Counted from the stretch's first letter, positions 50,454 to 59,141 are shown. The stretch: 64,000 nucleotides of DNA from Mesorhizobium atlanticum (GCF_003289965.1 NZ_QMBQ01000007.1:1-64000), one strand, 5' to 3'. The notes: generated by a model from the sequence alone, not told the origin. Numbers and translations are program-made.

Positions 50454-51248
50454 ATGCTCATCATCCGCTCGCTGGCGTTCAACCTCGTCTTCTATCTCAG
50501 CCTGATCGTCCAGATGATCTTCTGGACGCCTTTCTATTTCCTCTCGCCGCGCCACCGCGCCTGGTTCGTGCCGAAATTCTGGTCGCGCACCTCGATGTGG
50601 CTCTATGAGAAGATCGCCGCGACAAAGAGCGAGATTACGGGTGTCGAGAACCTGCCGGAAGGATCCTTCATCCTGGCGCCGAAGCACCAGTCCTTCTGGG
50701 ACGCGATCGCTTTCTTCCCCTATCTCGACGACGCGCTCTACATCCTCAAGCGCGAGCTGACCTGGATCCCCTTTTTCGGCTGGTACATCATAAAGATGCG
50801 TATGATCCCGGTCGACCGCGGCAGCCGTTCGAAAGCGCTGAAGGCGGTCGTCGTCGCAACCAGACAGGAGATGAACCGCAATCCGCGCCAGCTCATCATC
50901 TATCCTGAAGGCACGCGTCGCCCGCCGGGCGCCGAGCCCTCCTACAAATACGGCATCGTCGAGATCTACTCGCAACTTGGCGTGCCCGTGGTGCCGGTCG
51001 CCCATGTCGCCGGCCTCTACTGGCCGCGCCGCAAGTTCCTGCGCTATCCCGGCACCATCAAGGCCCGCTTCCTGCCGTCGATCCCGCCGGGGCTCGGCAA
51101 GGAGGAGTTCATGCGGCGGCTGATCGGCGAGACCGAAGCCGCCTGCGATCAGCTTTTGGTCGAGGCCGCGCAGGCGCCGGACCCGCCGCCCATGCCGCCG
51201 ACTGCAGTCAAGCGGTTGGCGGAGCTCGGCGTAACCGCCAAGAGCTGA
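50454..51248 (+). CDS. plsC: 1-acyl-sn-glycerol-3-phosphate acyltransferase
   Basis: This 264-residue membrane-bound enzyme makes phosphatidic acid from lysophosphatidic acid. It has the catalytic HX4D motif in KHQSFWD near residue 78, the substrate motif IPVDRGSRSKAL, and YPEGTRR near residue 157. One or two N-terminal helices anchor it. It is the usual neighbour of ydcF in Rhizobiales. Confidence 0.92.
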   Translation: MLIIRSLAFNLVFYLSLIVQMIFWTPFYFLSPRHRAWFVPKFWSRTSMWLYEKIAATKSEITGVENLPEGSFILAPKHQSFWDAIAFFPYLDDALYILKRELTWIPFFGWYIIKMRMIPVDRGSRSKALKAVVVATRQEMNRNPRQLIIYPEGTRRPPGAEPSYKYGIVEIYSQLGVPVVPVAHVAGLYWPRRKFLRYPGTIKARFLPSIPPGLGKEEFMRRLIGETEAACDQLLVEAAQAPDPPPMPPTAVKRLAELGVTAKS

Positions 51249-51254
51249 TCGGCC

Positions 51255-51357
51255 AGAGCAATTCCAGGAAAAGTGTAAGCGTCTTCCGTCCGGAATTGCG
51301 TAAAAACAAAGAGATGGGGCATTTCACCGGTTCCGTGAAACGGCGAAATGCCCTATC
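51255..51357. repeat. Composite module: family A palindrome (copy 5) plus hairpin, in a convergent gap
   Basis: Family A copy at 51255-51302, then AAAACAAAGA, then hairpin 51313-51357 with arms GGGGCATTT and AAATGCCC around ACCGGTTCCGTGAAACGGC. The hairpin runs over the stop codon of the converging lysE-type gene. The same two-part module is present at 62222-62325. Confidence 0.8.
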
Positions 51358-51973
51358 GCAGCGCCGCCAGCAGCGTCATCAGCACCAGCGTTGCGGCAAA
51401 CAGCAGATTGATGATCCGCGACGCCAGCGGATGGCGCAGGAAGCGCGCGAAAGCCGTTCCTGCGAGCAGCCACGCGACGTGGATGGTGACGATCATCGCG
51501 GCAAGCACCAGCAGCCTGGTGGAAACGCCGAGCGGATCGGCCTGCGACGCCGTGCCGGCGAAAACCGCGGCGATCGCCACATAGGCCTTCGGGTTGGCGA
51601 CGGCGAGCGTGAAGCCGCCGAGAAAATCGGGCTTCGTCGCCGTGCTCCCGCGCTCGGCCAAAGGCGGCGCGGTCGCTATTTTGAAGGCGAGATAGAGGAT
51701 GTACGCGGCCGACAGGATTGCCAGCACCGGCGCCACTCCTGGCACCGAGGTCAACATGCCGAAAATTCCGGCCGCCACCGCCAGAAGCACCGCGATCGTG
51801 CCGAGCACGACGCCAGACGTGTAACCCAGGGAAGGGCGCAGGCCGAAAGCCGCGCCGACGGCGGTCACGCTGATCGTCGCCGGTCCGGGGCTGCCCATGA
51901 CGACCGTCGCGGCCACGACAAGCGCCAGCACTTGCTGCCAGGGCTGCGCATCGCCCAAGATACTACCAGCCAT
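51353..51973 (-). CDS. LysE-family amino-acid exporter
   Basis: This 206-residue protein has six predicted helices and the LysE/RhtB signature VVMGSPGPATISVTAVGAAFG at residues 25-45, followed by the GYTSGVVLGT helix and the ANPKAYVAI motif near residue 125. It would export an amino acid or derivative. The gene ends inside the composite repeat. The 131-base gap upstream (51974-52104) holds a partial family D repeat. Confidence 0.88.
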   Translation of the reverse strand: MAGSILGDAQPWQQVLALVVAATVVMGSPGPATISVTAVGAAFGLRPSLGYTSGVVLGTIAVLLAVAAGIFGMLTSVPGVAPVLAILSAAYILYLAFKIATAPPLAERGSTATKPDFLGGFTLAVANPKAYVAIAAVFAGTASQADPLGVSTRLLVLAAMIVTIHVAWLLAGTAFARFLRHPLASRIINLLFAATLVLMTLLAALR

Positions 51974-52065
51974 GCCGAACCTCCTCCTGCCACGATGCGA
52001 CAGGATTTAGGAGGGATCGTCATGGCCGTCTTGGACGATCGTGCGAGCGACTGCGTTAAGGCTTG

Positions 52066-52097
52066 TTGAGATTTGGGTCAGGCCGAGTCGAAGATCA
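52066..52097. repeat. Partial family D repeat
   Basis: GTTGAGATTTGGGTCAGGCC followed by GAGTCGAA resembles the left end of the family D copy at 44583 (GTTGAGATTCAGGTTAGGCC, then GAGCCGAA), but no matching right arm or core is present. It lies just before the stop of the aldo/keto reductase gene. Confidence 0.5.
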
Positions 52098-52104
52098 ACA
52101 CGCC

Positions 52105-53052
52105 TTACGAGCTGGCCCGGTCCAAAGCCGCAATATCGTCCGCCGAAAGCTTGAGCGATGCAGCGCGGATCAGGCTGTCCATCTGGGCGGGCGTGGTGGC
52201 GCTGGCGATCGGCGCGGTGATGCCCGGCCGCGCGATGATCCAGGCCAGCGCCACTTCCGCCTGCTTGGCCGAATGGCGCTCCGCCACGGCATCGAGCGCG
52301 GAAAGGATGCGCATGCCGCGCTCGTTGAGATAGCCGGCCACGCCCTCGCCGCGCGCGCTTTGCCCGAGATCGGCCTTGCTCCGGTATTTGCCGCTCAAGA
52401 ATCCCTTGGCCAGGCTGAAATAGGTGATGACGCCGATATCCTCGGCCTTGCAGAGGTCGAGCAGCGGTCCGTCGAGCGACGAGCGGTCGTACAAATTGTA
52501 TTCAGGCTGCAGCACCTCGTAGCGCGGCAGGCTGCGCAGGCTGGCCACGTCGAGCGCCGCGCGCAACTGGCCGGCATCGAGATTGGAGCAGCCGGGATAA
52601 CGGATCTTGCCCTTTTCGAGCAGGCGCTGATAGGCGCCGAGCGTTTCCTCGTAAGGCGTGGCCGGGTCGGGCCAGTGCGACAGGTAGAGGTCGATGACAT
52701 CGACCTGCAGCCGCTTCAGCGAAGCGTCGACCGCCTTTTCGATATAGGCGGCGGAGAGGTCCCGCTTGCCTTGCCCCATGTCGGAGCCGACCTTGGTGAT
52801 GACGATGACCTTGTCCCGGTTGCCGCGGCTCTTCATCCAGTTGCCGATGATGGTTTCCGATTCGCCGCCCTTGTTGCCGGGCACCCAGCGCGAATAGGCG
52901 TCGGCCGTATCGATGGCGTTCAGGCCCGCCCCCGCGAACCGGTCGAGCAGGTCGAAGGAGGTCTTCTCGTCGGCGGTCCAGCCGAAGACGTTGCCGCCCA
53001 GAACCAGGGGCGCGATGGAAAGGTCGGTGCGACCGAGACGACGTTTCTGCAA
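52105..53052 (-). CDS. Aldo/keto reductase
   Basis: This 315-residue TIM-barrel oxidoreductase has the AKR tetrad: Asp/Tyr in AIDTADAYSRW near residue 50, Lys in VITKVGSDM and His in LYLSHWPDP, plus the C-terminal NADPH-binding region (ASATTPAQMDSLIRAA). The start is TTG at 53052, supported by CGGAG seven bases upstream. Substrate unknown. Confidence 0.88.
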   Translation of the reverse strand: MQKRRLGRTDLSIAPLVLGGNVFGWTADEKTSFDLLDRFAGAGLNAIDTADAYSRWVPGNKGGESETIIGNWMKSRGNRDKVIVITKVGSDMGQGKRDLSAAYIEKAVDASLKRLQVDVIDLYLSHWPDPATPYEETLGAYQRLLEKGKIRYPGCSNLDAGQLRAALDVASLRSLPRYEVLQPEYNLYDRSSLDGPLLDLCKAEDIGVITYFSLAKGFLSGKYRSKADLGQSARGEGVAGYLNERGMRILSALDAVAERHSAKQAEVALAWIIARPGITAPIASATTPAQMDSLIRAASLKLSADDIAALDRASS

Positions 53053-53162
53053 GACTGATCTCCGTGATGCTGGGACGGGCCTGACGCCCAGGGATGGGAT
53101 GCCGCTAAGCTAGGTCGTGGCCGGCCGGGGTCAAAGGCATGGTTTTGCTTTTTGATCGGACC

Positions 53163-53241
53163 AGGGCAGTTCCAGCAAAAATGCGTCGCGGTCAGGCTCG
53201 GCGGCTTCGCCGTAGCCTTGCGTCCGGAATTGCGCAAAAAC
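53163..53241. repeat. Family A palindrome, long-loop form, copy 6
   Basis: Arms GGCAGTTCC and CCGGAATTGCG, with the inner hairpin around CTCGGCGGCTTCGCCG, as in the copy at 50290. It lies in the 238-base gap between the aldo/keto reductase and chaC genes; nothing else was recognised there. Confidence 0.75.
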
Positions 53242-53290
53242 AAAGAGACAGAGCAGTGAGGGACGAAGTCATTTTCGCCGGAAATGCTGC

Positions 53291-53827
53291 TCACGAAGGC
53301 GCGAGCTGCCGGCCCACCTCCTCCAGCCAGTGATCGCGGATGCCGAGCGCCTCGAGATGCTCGAGTGTGCTCAGGACATAATCCTCATTCCGGCCCGACT
53401 GACCGACGGCGCCGCGAACGATCCTTGCCGCGTGATCGGCATCGAGCGCGCCGGCATATTGCTCATGCTGCCGGTCGACGATGTAGGCGACCGCCTCGAC
53501 CAAACCGCCCTCTCCCTCCCCGTCCTTGCCCAGCCGGACATCGAGCATGCGTTCGAGATAGACGCTGGTCACCAGCTCGCGTTCGCGCAGATAGGAAAGC
53601 ACCTCGTCGCGCAGATTGCCGGGAACGCGGTAGGCGAGGCCGATGCAGGAGCCGCCTCGGTCGAGGCCGAGCACGAGGCCGGGCCGCTCCCGCGTGCCGC
53701 GATGCACGAAGGAATAGACGCAAAGCGAGCGCCGGTAGCCGTAAAGCCAGGCGCGGCGCGTCTCGACATGGGCGAATCCGGGCCGCCAGATCAGCGACCC
53801 ATAGCCAAAAACCCAAAAATCGCCCAT
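53291..53827 (-). CDS. chaC: Glutathione-specific gamma-glutamylcyclotransferase (ChaC)
   Basis: This 178-residue protein has the ChaC substrate loop FGYGSLIWRPGF at residues 7-18 and the catalytic Glu in the LRERELVTSVYLER region, with the GLAYRVP strand before it. ChaC enzymes break glutathione into 5-oxoproline and Cys-Gly. Family length is normal. It is divergent from the DUF2125 gene with 117 bases between starts. Confidence 0.88.
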   Translation of the reverse strand: MGDFWVFGYGSLIWRPGFAHVETRRAWLYGYRRSLCVYSFVHRGTRERPGLVLGLDRGGSCIGLAYRVPGNLRDEVLSYLRERELVTSVYLERMLDVRLGKDGEGEGGLVEAVAYIVDRQHEQYAGALDADHAARIVRGAVGQSGRNEDYVLSTLEHLEALGIRDHWLEEVGRQLAPS

Positions 53828-53944
53828 ATCGCCAAGCCTGATCGCATTCCAGTGAACGACATCGCACCGACAAGGTGCTTCTTCTGTCCCCCGCTTGTTT
53901 GCGTGAGCAAACGCCCGCTCGCCGGGGTTAACGAGAGCCGCAGC

Positions 53945-54943
53945 ATGACGTCAAGTGACGAGCGATCGCCCAAACCCCGCCGCCGGCTGCTTTGGCTCGC
54001 GGCGTTCATCGTCGTGCTGTTCGCCCTCTACAGCGGCGGCTGGTTCTATCTCGCCGAAAGGCTCAAGAGCGAAGCCGACCAGGCCGTGGCGCGGCTGGGC
54101 AGCAAGGGCATCGCCGCCGGCTGCGCCAATCTCACCGTCAGCGGCTATCCGATGAGCTTCACGGTCTCCTGCGACAACATCGCCTATGAGGACGACGCCC
54201 GAAAGGTTGCGGCCTCCACGGGCAGCTTCAATGCCGTCGCCGGAATCACCGGGCCTTTGTCGCCAGTCGCCGACCTGCGCGGGCCGCTGCGGACGATGGC
54301 GCCCGGCATGCCGCCGCTGTGGATCGACTGGGACCAGCTGCAGGCCAATGTCAAAGTGTGGTGGCCGCTGCCGCGCAGTGTCTCGCTGCAGGCTGAAGGC
54401 CTGAACGGTCAGACCGACCCGCAGGACGACGCGGATCCGATGCAATTGTTCAGCGCCGGCAAGGCGGCCGGGCAATTGCAGCCGGCCGGCCAGGACATCA
54501 ACTATGTTGGCAGCTTCGGCGATCTTGAGATCAACGCGGATGCAATCGACGGACGCGTGCTGCCGGCGCTGGACGGCAGCGGCGACGTGACGCTGAAGAA
54601 CGGCGTGGCGTTGATCGCGACACCTCCGAAGAGCCTGCGCGGCCAGTCGATCGACATCGCCAGGCTCGACCTGTCGTCGGGTACGGCGCGCATCACCGTG
54701 TCCGGACCGGTCTCCGTCGACGCGGAAGGTCTGGTCGACGCAAGCCTGATGATCAAGCTCAAGGATCCCAAGGCGGTGGCAGCCATCCTCGCCGGCGCGG
54801 TTCCCGAGCATAAAAGCGAAATCGAGCAGGGCTTTGCCGCCATTGCCATGCTTGGCAAGGAACCGTCCTTGCCGCTGAAGATCGTCAAGGGCAAGGCCTC
54901 GCTCGGCTTCATCCCGCTCGGCAAGATCAAGCCGTTAGAATAA
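53945..54943 (+). CDS. DUF2125-family envelope protein
   Basis: This 332-residue protein has a single N-terminal membrane anchor (residues 14-36, LLWLAAFIVVLFALYSGGW) and a beta-rich periplasmic body with two cysteines spaced for a disulfide (GCANLTVSGYPMSF; SCDNIAYED). DUF2125 is an alphaproteobacterial family of unknown function, AsmA-like in general look. The upstream open frame through the chaC gene is not coding. The PfkB kinase gene starts eight bases after the stop, so they are likely co-transcribed. Confidence 0.82.
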   Translation: MTSSDERSPKPRRRLLWLAAFIVVLFALYSGGWFYLAERLKSEADQAVARLGSKGIAAGCANLTVSGYPMSFTVSCDNIAYEDDARKVAASTGSFNAVAGITGPLSPVADLRGPLRTMAPGMPPLWIDWDQLQANVKVWWPLPRSVSLQAEGLNGQTDPQDDADPMQLFSAGKAAGQLQPAGQDINYVGSFGDLEINADAIDGRVLPALDGSGDVTLKNGVALIATPPKSLRGQSIDIARLDLSSGTARITVSGPVSVDAEGLVDASLMIKLKDPKAVAAILAGAVPEHKSEIEQGFAAIAMLGKEPSLPLKIVKGKASLGFIPLGKIKPLE

Positions 54944-54950
54944 CGCAACA

Positions 54951-55886
54951 ATGGCGAAAACGGTCAGACTGCTCAGCGTCGGCGCCTTCACCCTCGACAC
55001 GATCCTACGTGTCGAGACGCTGCCCACGCATCAGGGCAAGTTCATCGCCAGCGACGGCGTCCAGATCGCCTCCGGCATGGCGACGAGCGCCGCCTGCGCC
55101 GCGCATCGCCTCGGCGCCGAGGTCTCGCTTTGGGCAAGCGCGGGTGACGATCCGGTCGGCGACCAGTTGATCGCCGATATTCAAGCAGAAGGCGTCGACT
55201 GCAGCCTCATCCGCCGCGTCGCCGGCGCGCGTTCGGCGCTGGCCGCGATCGTGGTGGATGCGCATGGCGAGCGCATCATCGTTCCCTTCTACGACAAAAA
55301 GGCGCAGGCCGATCCCGAGGCTCTGCCGCTTGCCGACCTCTCCGGCTTCGACGCCGTGCTGGTGGATGTCCGCTGGCCGGGTGCCGCGGCGCTCGCCTTG
55401 AGCGCGGCGAGATCGATCGGCCGCCCGGCGATCCTGGACGCCGACACAGCGCCCGTCGACGTGCTGGAGCGGCTCTTGCCGTTGGCCTCTCATATCGTCG
55501 CGTCCGAACCGGCGGCGCGCATCGTCTGCGGCCACGCGCTGGACCCCGAAAGCGCCTGCGCCGACCTTGCCTCGCGCACCGACGCCTTTGTCGCCGTCAC
55601 CGGCGGCGCGGCAGGGACGTGGTGGCACGATCGGGCAACCGGGCGCGTGCGCCATGTCGAGGCGCCGAAGGTCAAGGCGGTCGACACGCTCGCCGCCGGC
55701 GACGTCTTCCACGGCGCCTTTGCCGTCGGCCTTGCCGAGGTCATGCCCATGGAAGAGGCCCTGCGCTTTGCCAGCGCCGCCGCCGCGCTCAAATGCCTGC
55801 GCTTCGGCGGAAGGCTGGGCGCGCCGGATCGGGCTGAAACGCTGGCCATGATGGCGGCGCACTGGCCGCCATCGGAACTAGGCTAA
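54951..55886 (+). CDS. PfkB-family carbohydrate kinase
   Basis: This 311-residue ribokinase-like enzyme has the C-terminal PfkB signature with catalytic Asp, DTLAAGDVFHGAFA, near residue 250, the N-terminal substrate loop VGAFTLDTIL, and GGAAGTWW in the nucleotide-site region. The sugar substrate is not identifiable. It converges with tyrC. Confidence 0.88.
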   Translation: MAKTVRLLSVGAFTLDTILRVETLPTHQGKFIASDGVQIASGMATSAACAAHRLGAEVSLWASAGDDPVGDQLIADIQAEGVDCSLIRRVAGARSALAAIVVDAHGERIIVPFYDKKAQADPEALPLADLSGFDAVLVDVRWPGAAALALSAARSIGRPAILDADTAPVDVLERLLPLASHIVASEPAARIVCGHALDPESACADLASRTDAFVAVTGGAAGTWWHDRATGRVRHVEAPKVKAVDTLAAGDVFHGAFAVGLAEVMPMEEALRFASAAAALKCLRFGGRLGAPDRAETLAMMAAHWPPSELG

Positions 55887-55895
55887 GGAATCCGC

Positions 55896-56831
55896 TTACG
55901 ATTTGGCCGGATGCTCCACCGCCTGCCGGCCGAAATCCGGCACGTCGATATCCTGCCCTGCCTCGATGATCGAGCGGCGGATGGCGCGGGTGCGGGTGAA
56001 GAGGTCGAACAGCTTTTCGCCATCTCCCCAGCGGATCGCCCGCTGCAGCGAAGCCAGGTCCTCCGAGAACCGCGCCAGCATCTCCAGGATCGCGTCCTTG
56101 TTGTGCAGGCACACGTCCCGCCACATGGTCGGGTCGGAGGCGGCAAGGCGGGTGAAATCGCGAAAACCGGAAGCGGAATATTTGATGACCTCGCTCTTGG
56201 TCACCGCTTCCAGATCGTCCGCCGTGCCGACAATGTTGTAGGCGATGATATGCGGCAGGTGCGAAACGATCGCGAGCGTCATGTCGTGATGCTGCGGGTC
56301 CATCGTGTCGATGTTGGAGCCACAGCGCCGCCAGAACTCCGAAAGCGTCTCGAGCGCCGCGGGGTCGGTGCCCGGCAGCGGCGTGAAGATGCACCAGCGG
56401 TTCTCGAAGAGATCGGCAAAGCCCGCGTCGGGTCCGGATTTCTCCGTACCCGCCAACGGATGTCCGGGGATGAAGTGCACGCCTTCCGGCACATGCGGCT
56501 GCATCTGCGCGATGACGGAAGCCTTGGTCGAGCCGACATCGGTGAGGATGGCACCCTTCTTCAGCGCCGGCGCGATCTCGGCCGCGACCTCGCCGGACGA
56601 ACCGACCGGCACCGAGACGATGACGAGATCGGCGTCGCGCACCGCTTCTTTTGCATCCGTCGTATAGGAATCGCCAAGGCCCAACTCCTCGGCCCGCTTC
56701 AGCGTCGAGGCGCTGCGCGTCGCGATGGCGATGTGCCTGGCGAGCCCCTCGCGACGGATGACGCGAGCGAGCGACGAGCCGATCAGGCCGATGCCGACCA
56801 GCGCTATTTTCTCGAACATCGGTGATGTCAT
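55896..56831 (-). CDS. tyrC: Prephenate/arogenate (cyclohexadienyl) dehydrogenase
   Basis: This 311-residue enzyme of tyrosine synthesis has the NAD motif GIGLIGSSLA near residue 13, the active-site block VHFIPGHPLAGTEKSGP with the catalytic His, and SHLPHIIAYN. The specificity between prephenate and arogenate cannot be read. It directly follows hisC with a five-base gap; the hisC-tyrC pair makes sense because HisC-type aminotransferases can also act on aromatic acids. Confidence 0.92.
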   Translation of the reverse strand: MTSPMFEKIALVGIGLIGSSLARVIRREGLARHIAIATRSASTLKRAEELGLGDSYTTDAKEAVRDADLVIVSVPVGSSGEVAAEIAPALKKGAILTDVGSTKASVIAQMQPHVPEGVHFIPGHPLAGTEKSGPDAGFADLFENRWCIFTPLPGTDPAALETLSEFWRRCGSNIDTMDPQHHDMTLAIVSHLPHIIAYNIVGTADDLEAVTKSEVIKYSASGFRDFTRLAASDPTMWRDVCLHNKDAILEMLARFSEDLASLQRAIRWGDGEKLFDLFTRTRAIRRSIIEAGQDIDVPDFGRQAVEHPAKS

Positions 56832-56836
56832 GGTGT

Positions 56837-57940
56837 CTAGCTTTTCAGGAAGGTCTTGAGCGCGTCGATGACCCCGTGATTGGCCTCTTCGGTGCCGACG
56901 CTCATGCGAAGCGCGTTGGGGAAGCCGTAGCCGGTGACGCGGCGCAGGATGTAACCGCGCGCACTGAGATAGTCGTCCGCGGCCGCCGCTGAGTGCCTGT
57001 TATCGTCGGGAAAATGGATCAGCACGAAATTGCCGACGCTGGGCGTAACGCGCAGGCCGAGCTTGGTCAGTTCTTCATTCAGCCAGGCCAGCCATTTCTC
57101 GTTATGCGCCGCGCTGCGCTCGATATGGGCCCGGTCGCGGATCGCGGCGATGCCGGCCTCGATCGCGGTTGCATTGACGTTGAAGGGGCCGCGAATGCGG
57201 TTGATCGCATCGACGATATGCGCCGGTCCATACATCCAGCCGATTCGCGCGCCGCCGAGGCCGAGCTTGGAGAAGGTGCGGGTCATCACCACGTTCTCCG
57301 AGCTGCCGACGAGCTCGATGCCGGCTTCATAGTCGTTGCGCCGCACATATTCGGCATAGGCCGCGTCGAGCACCAGGAGCACGTTCTTGCGCAATGCCGC
57401 GTGCAACCGGCGCACCTCTTGGAACGGCACATAGGTGCCGGTCGGATTGTTCGGATTGGCAAGGAACACGATACGCGTCCTGGGCGTAACCGCGGCGAGG
57501 ATCGCGTCGACATCGGCGCGCTCGTCGGTTTCCTTCACCGCCACCGGCTTGGCGCCCGCCGCCTGGATGTAGATCTTGTAGACCATGAAGGCGTGTTCGG
57601 TGAACACGGCCTCGTCGCCCGGCGCCAGATAGGTCTGTGCCAGGAGCCCCAGGATCTCGTCCGAGCCGTTGGAGCAGATTATGTTCGCCGGATTGAGCCC
57701 ATGCACCTCGGCGATCGCCTCGCGCAGCCGCCGCGCCGTGCCGTCCGGATAGACGTCGAGCTTCGCCGCCACCTCGCGCGCGGCCTCGATCGCCTTCGGC
57801 GAGGGCCCGAGCGGGTTTTCGTTCGACGACAGCTTGTAGACTTTCGTCACGCCGGCCGGCGCGGTGCTTTTTCCCGGCACATAGGCCTCGATGTCCATGA
57901 TGCCCGCGCGGGGCGTCGGACGGGGCTGATCCTGCTTCAT
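56837..57940 (-). CDS. hisC: Histidinol-phosphate aminotransferase
   Basis: This 367-residue fold-type I PLP enzyme has the PLP lysine in TFSKLGLGGARIGW near residue 232, the Asp/Tyr pair in DAAYAEYV, SSNENPLGPSP at the N-terminus and FLANPNNPTGTY. Its partner tyrC suggests a shared role in histidine and aromatic amino-acid synthesis. The start is ATG at 57940. Confidence 0.92.
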   Translation of the reverse strand: MKQDQPRPTPRAGIMDIEAYVPGKSTAPAGVTKVYKLSSNENPLGPSPKAIEAAREVAAKLDVYPDGTARRLREAIAEVHGLNPANIICSNGSDEILGLLAQTYLAPGDEAVFTEHAFMVYKIYIQAAGAKPVAVKETDERADVDAILAAVTPRTRIVFLANPNNPTGTYVPFQEVRRLHAALRKNVLLVLDAAYAEYVRRNDYEAGIELVGSSENVVMTRTFSKLGLGGARIGWMYGPAHIVDAINRIRGPFNVNATAIEAGIAAIRDRAHIERSAAHNEKWLAWLNEELTKLGLRVTPSVGNFVLIHFPDDNRHSAAAADDYLSARGYILRRVTGYGFPNALRMSVGTEEANHGVIDALKTFLKS

Positions 57941-58017
57941 GTCACAAATCCGTCGAGAGGGCCTTTAAAGGCCGCAGCGGAAATACAAGCCGTGACCGGC
58001 AATGTCGAGAGGTCTGC

Positions 58018-58076
58018 TGCATATCGCCGAGAAGTGTGCAGCGGCTCCTGCGACAACGACACACATTAAAACAAGG
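58018..58076. repeat. Family C intergenic palindrome, copy 2 (diverged)
   Basis: TGCATATCGCC-GAGAAGTGTGCAGCGG and CGACACACATTAAAACA line up with the copies at 35820 and 60331, with several changes in the right arm. It lies upstream of hisC and downstream of the toxin relic. Confidence 0.6.
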
Positions 58077-58132
58077 GCTTGAAGCGCGTGGCTCGGATCT
58101 GTTTCGGCGCCCCGCTTCAGCCGGGCACGGCG

Positions 58133-58563
58133 TTAATCGTCGCGGCCGACAATCCGGGTCTTGCGCGTCTGCTGAAGCTGCAAAATCCCTCGGCGCAGTT
58201 GCTCGAACAAAGCCGGCGGCAGCATTCCATAGGCGTAACTGCCATCGGAACGCGGTCGAACATCGTAGCCGGGCCAAAGGAACCTGTTCGATTCATCAAA
58301 GCGCAGCCAATGCCGGCCGTCGTCGAGGCCAAGGGCCCGGCATACTGCCGGCGGAATCTCGATTGACGCGGAATTGTCCGGTGGCGGGCTATGGGTAATC
58401 GGTGCGACTATGGTGTGGATGTGACCTTCCGCATCGCGTGGCGTAGCGACAACGATCGCGCAGGGGCGATCCTTCGTGCCTTCGATACCGCCCGGTCATG
58501 TTCGGTGCTCCAAAGAAAACTATAGCGAACGACAAGACCCAGCCTTGGAACCGGCAGTGTCAC
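58133..58563 (-). pseudogene. MazF/PemK-like toxin gene with a one-base frameshift
   Basis: From the GTG at 58563 the first frame reads VTLPVPRLGLVVRYSFLW and then runs to a stop near residue 52. Shifting frame by one base near 58490 restores a continuous protein: KDRPCAIVVATPRDAEG, then IVAPITHSPP, SIEIPPAVCRALGLDD, FLWPGYDVRP, SYAYGMLPP, ending GRDD at TAA 58133. The KDRPCAIVV and VAPITHSPP segments are MazF/PemK-like. The total length, 431 bases, is one short of a multiple of three, as expected for a one-base loss. The GTG overlaps the antitoxin stop, the normal antitoxin-toxin coupling. Confidence 0.75.
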
Positions 58564-58814
58564 TTCGGTTCCACGCCATATTCGGCAGCTTCGATGGAGG
58601 CGATTGTATCCTCATCGAGATCGCCCACGATCAGGATTTCGCGCTCCCGGCGCTTCAGCGATTCGTAATGCGCGAACTCGGCGGCAGAGAGATACGCTCC
58701 GACAATCCGGCCATGACTGGTCACGTTGATGACCTTCTTGGCGATGGCTTCATCCTGATATTTCGCAAAATTTCGGGCGAAGTCACTCGCCGGAACCGCG
58801 GTGTGGCGTGGCAT
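58560..58814 (-). CDS. Antitoxin, Phd/YefM-like
   Basis: This 84-residue protein (VPASDFARNFAKYQDEAIAKKVINVTSHGRIVGAYLSAAEF) has the N-terminal DNA-binding fold of Phd/YefM antitoxins and an acidic C-terminal tail for toxin binding (VGDLDEDTIASIEAAEYGVEPK). The ATG at 58814 is preferred over 58826 because GGAGG lies five bases upstream. The reading frame is intact although its toxin partner is broken. Family call is moderate. Confidence 0.75.
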   Translation of the reverse strand: MPRHTAVPASDFARNFAKYQDEAIAKKVINVTSHGRIVGAYLSAAEFAHYESLKRREREILIVGDLDEDTIASIEAAEYGVEPK

Positions 58815-58977
58815 ATCTGCCTCCATCCGATAAAAAACAGCTGGTGAAGTGAGTGAAACAGATCGAACCGGTATCTGTCACGCAATATGCGCAATCTACA
58901 CAAATTACGCAAGATGGGCTCACCGGAACGCCGCCGTTGACGTTCGCACAACGCAGACGTAAAAGAACCATGAACTT

Positions 58978-59030
58978 CGTGGTGATTTGGCCGGTCGGCT
59001 TGCAGCCACGTTAAACAACTCGCTAAAGGG
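58978..59030 (+). promoter_or_regulatory. SAM-II riboswitch controlling metX
   Basis: The segment CGTGGTGATTTGG-CCGGTCGGCTTGCAGCCACG-TTAAAC-CGCTAAAGGG has the compact SAM-II layout: a P1 hairpin (CGTGG with CCACG), the conserved GATTT and TTAAA, and the 3' GCTAAAGGG strand that closes the pseudoknot with the loop. SAM-II elements of Rhizobiales sit before metX/metA, as here. Confidence 0.9.
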
Positions 59031-59045
59031 CCGTTTGCAACCTGT

Positions 59046-59076
59046 AACCGGCTTTGCGACGGCAAGCCGGTTTTTT
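59046..59076 (+). terminator. Intrinsic terminator downstream of the SAM-II aptamer
   Basis: AACCGGCTT pairs with AAGCCGGTT followed by TTTTG. It lies 15 bases after the aptamer and 65 bases before the metX ATG, so the aptamer may act by premature termination when SAM is high. Confidence 0.85.
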
Positions 59077-59141
59077 GTTGTCCGCCGCTGGCCGGACACC
59101 GCATCGCGACGAGACAGATGCGGGACAGGATGAGGACGGAC

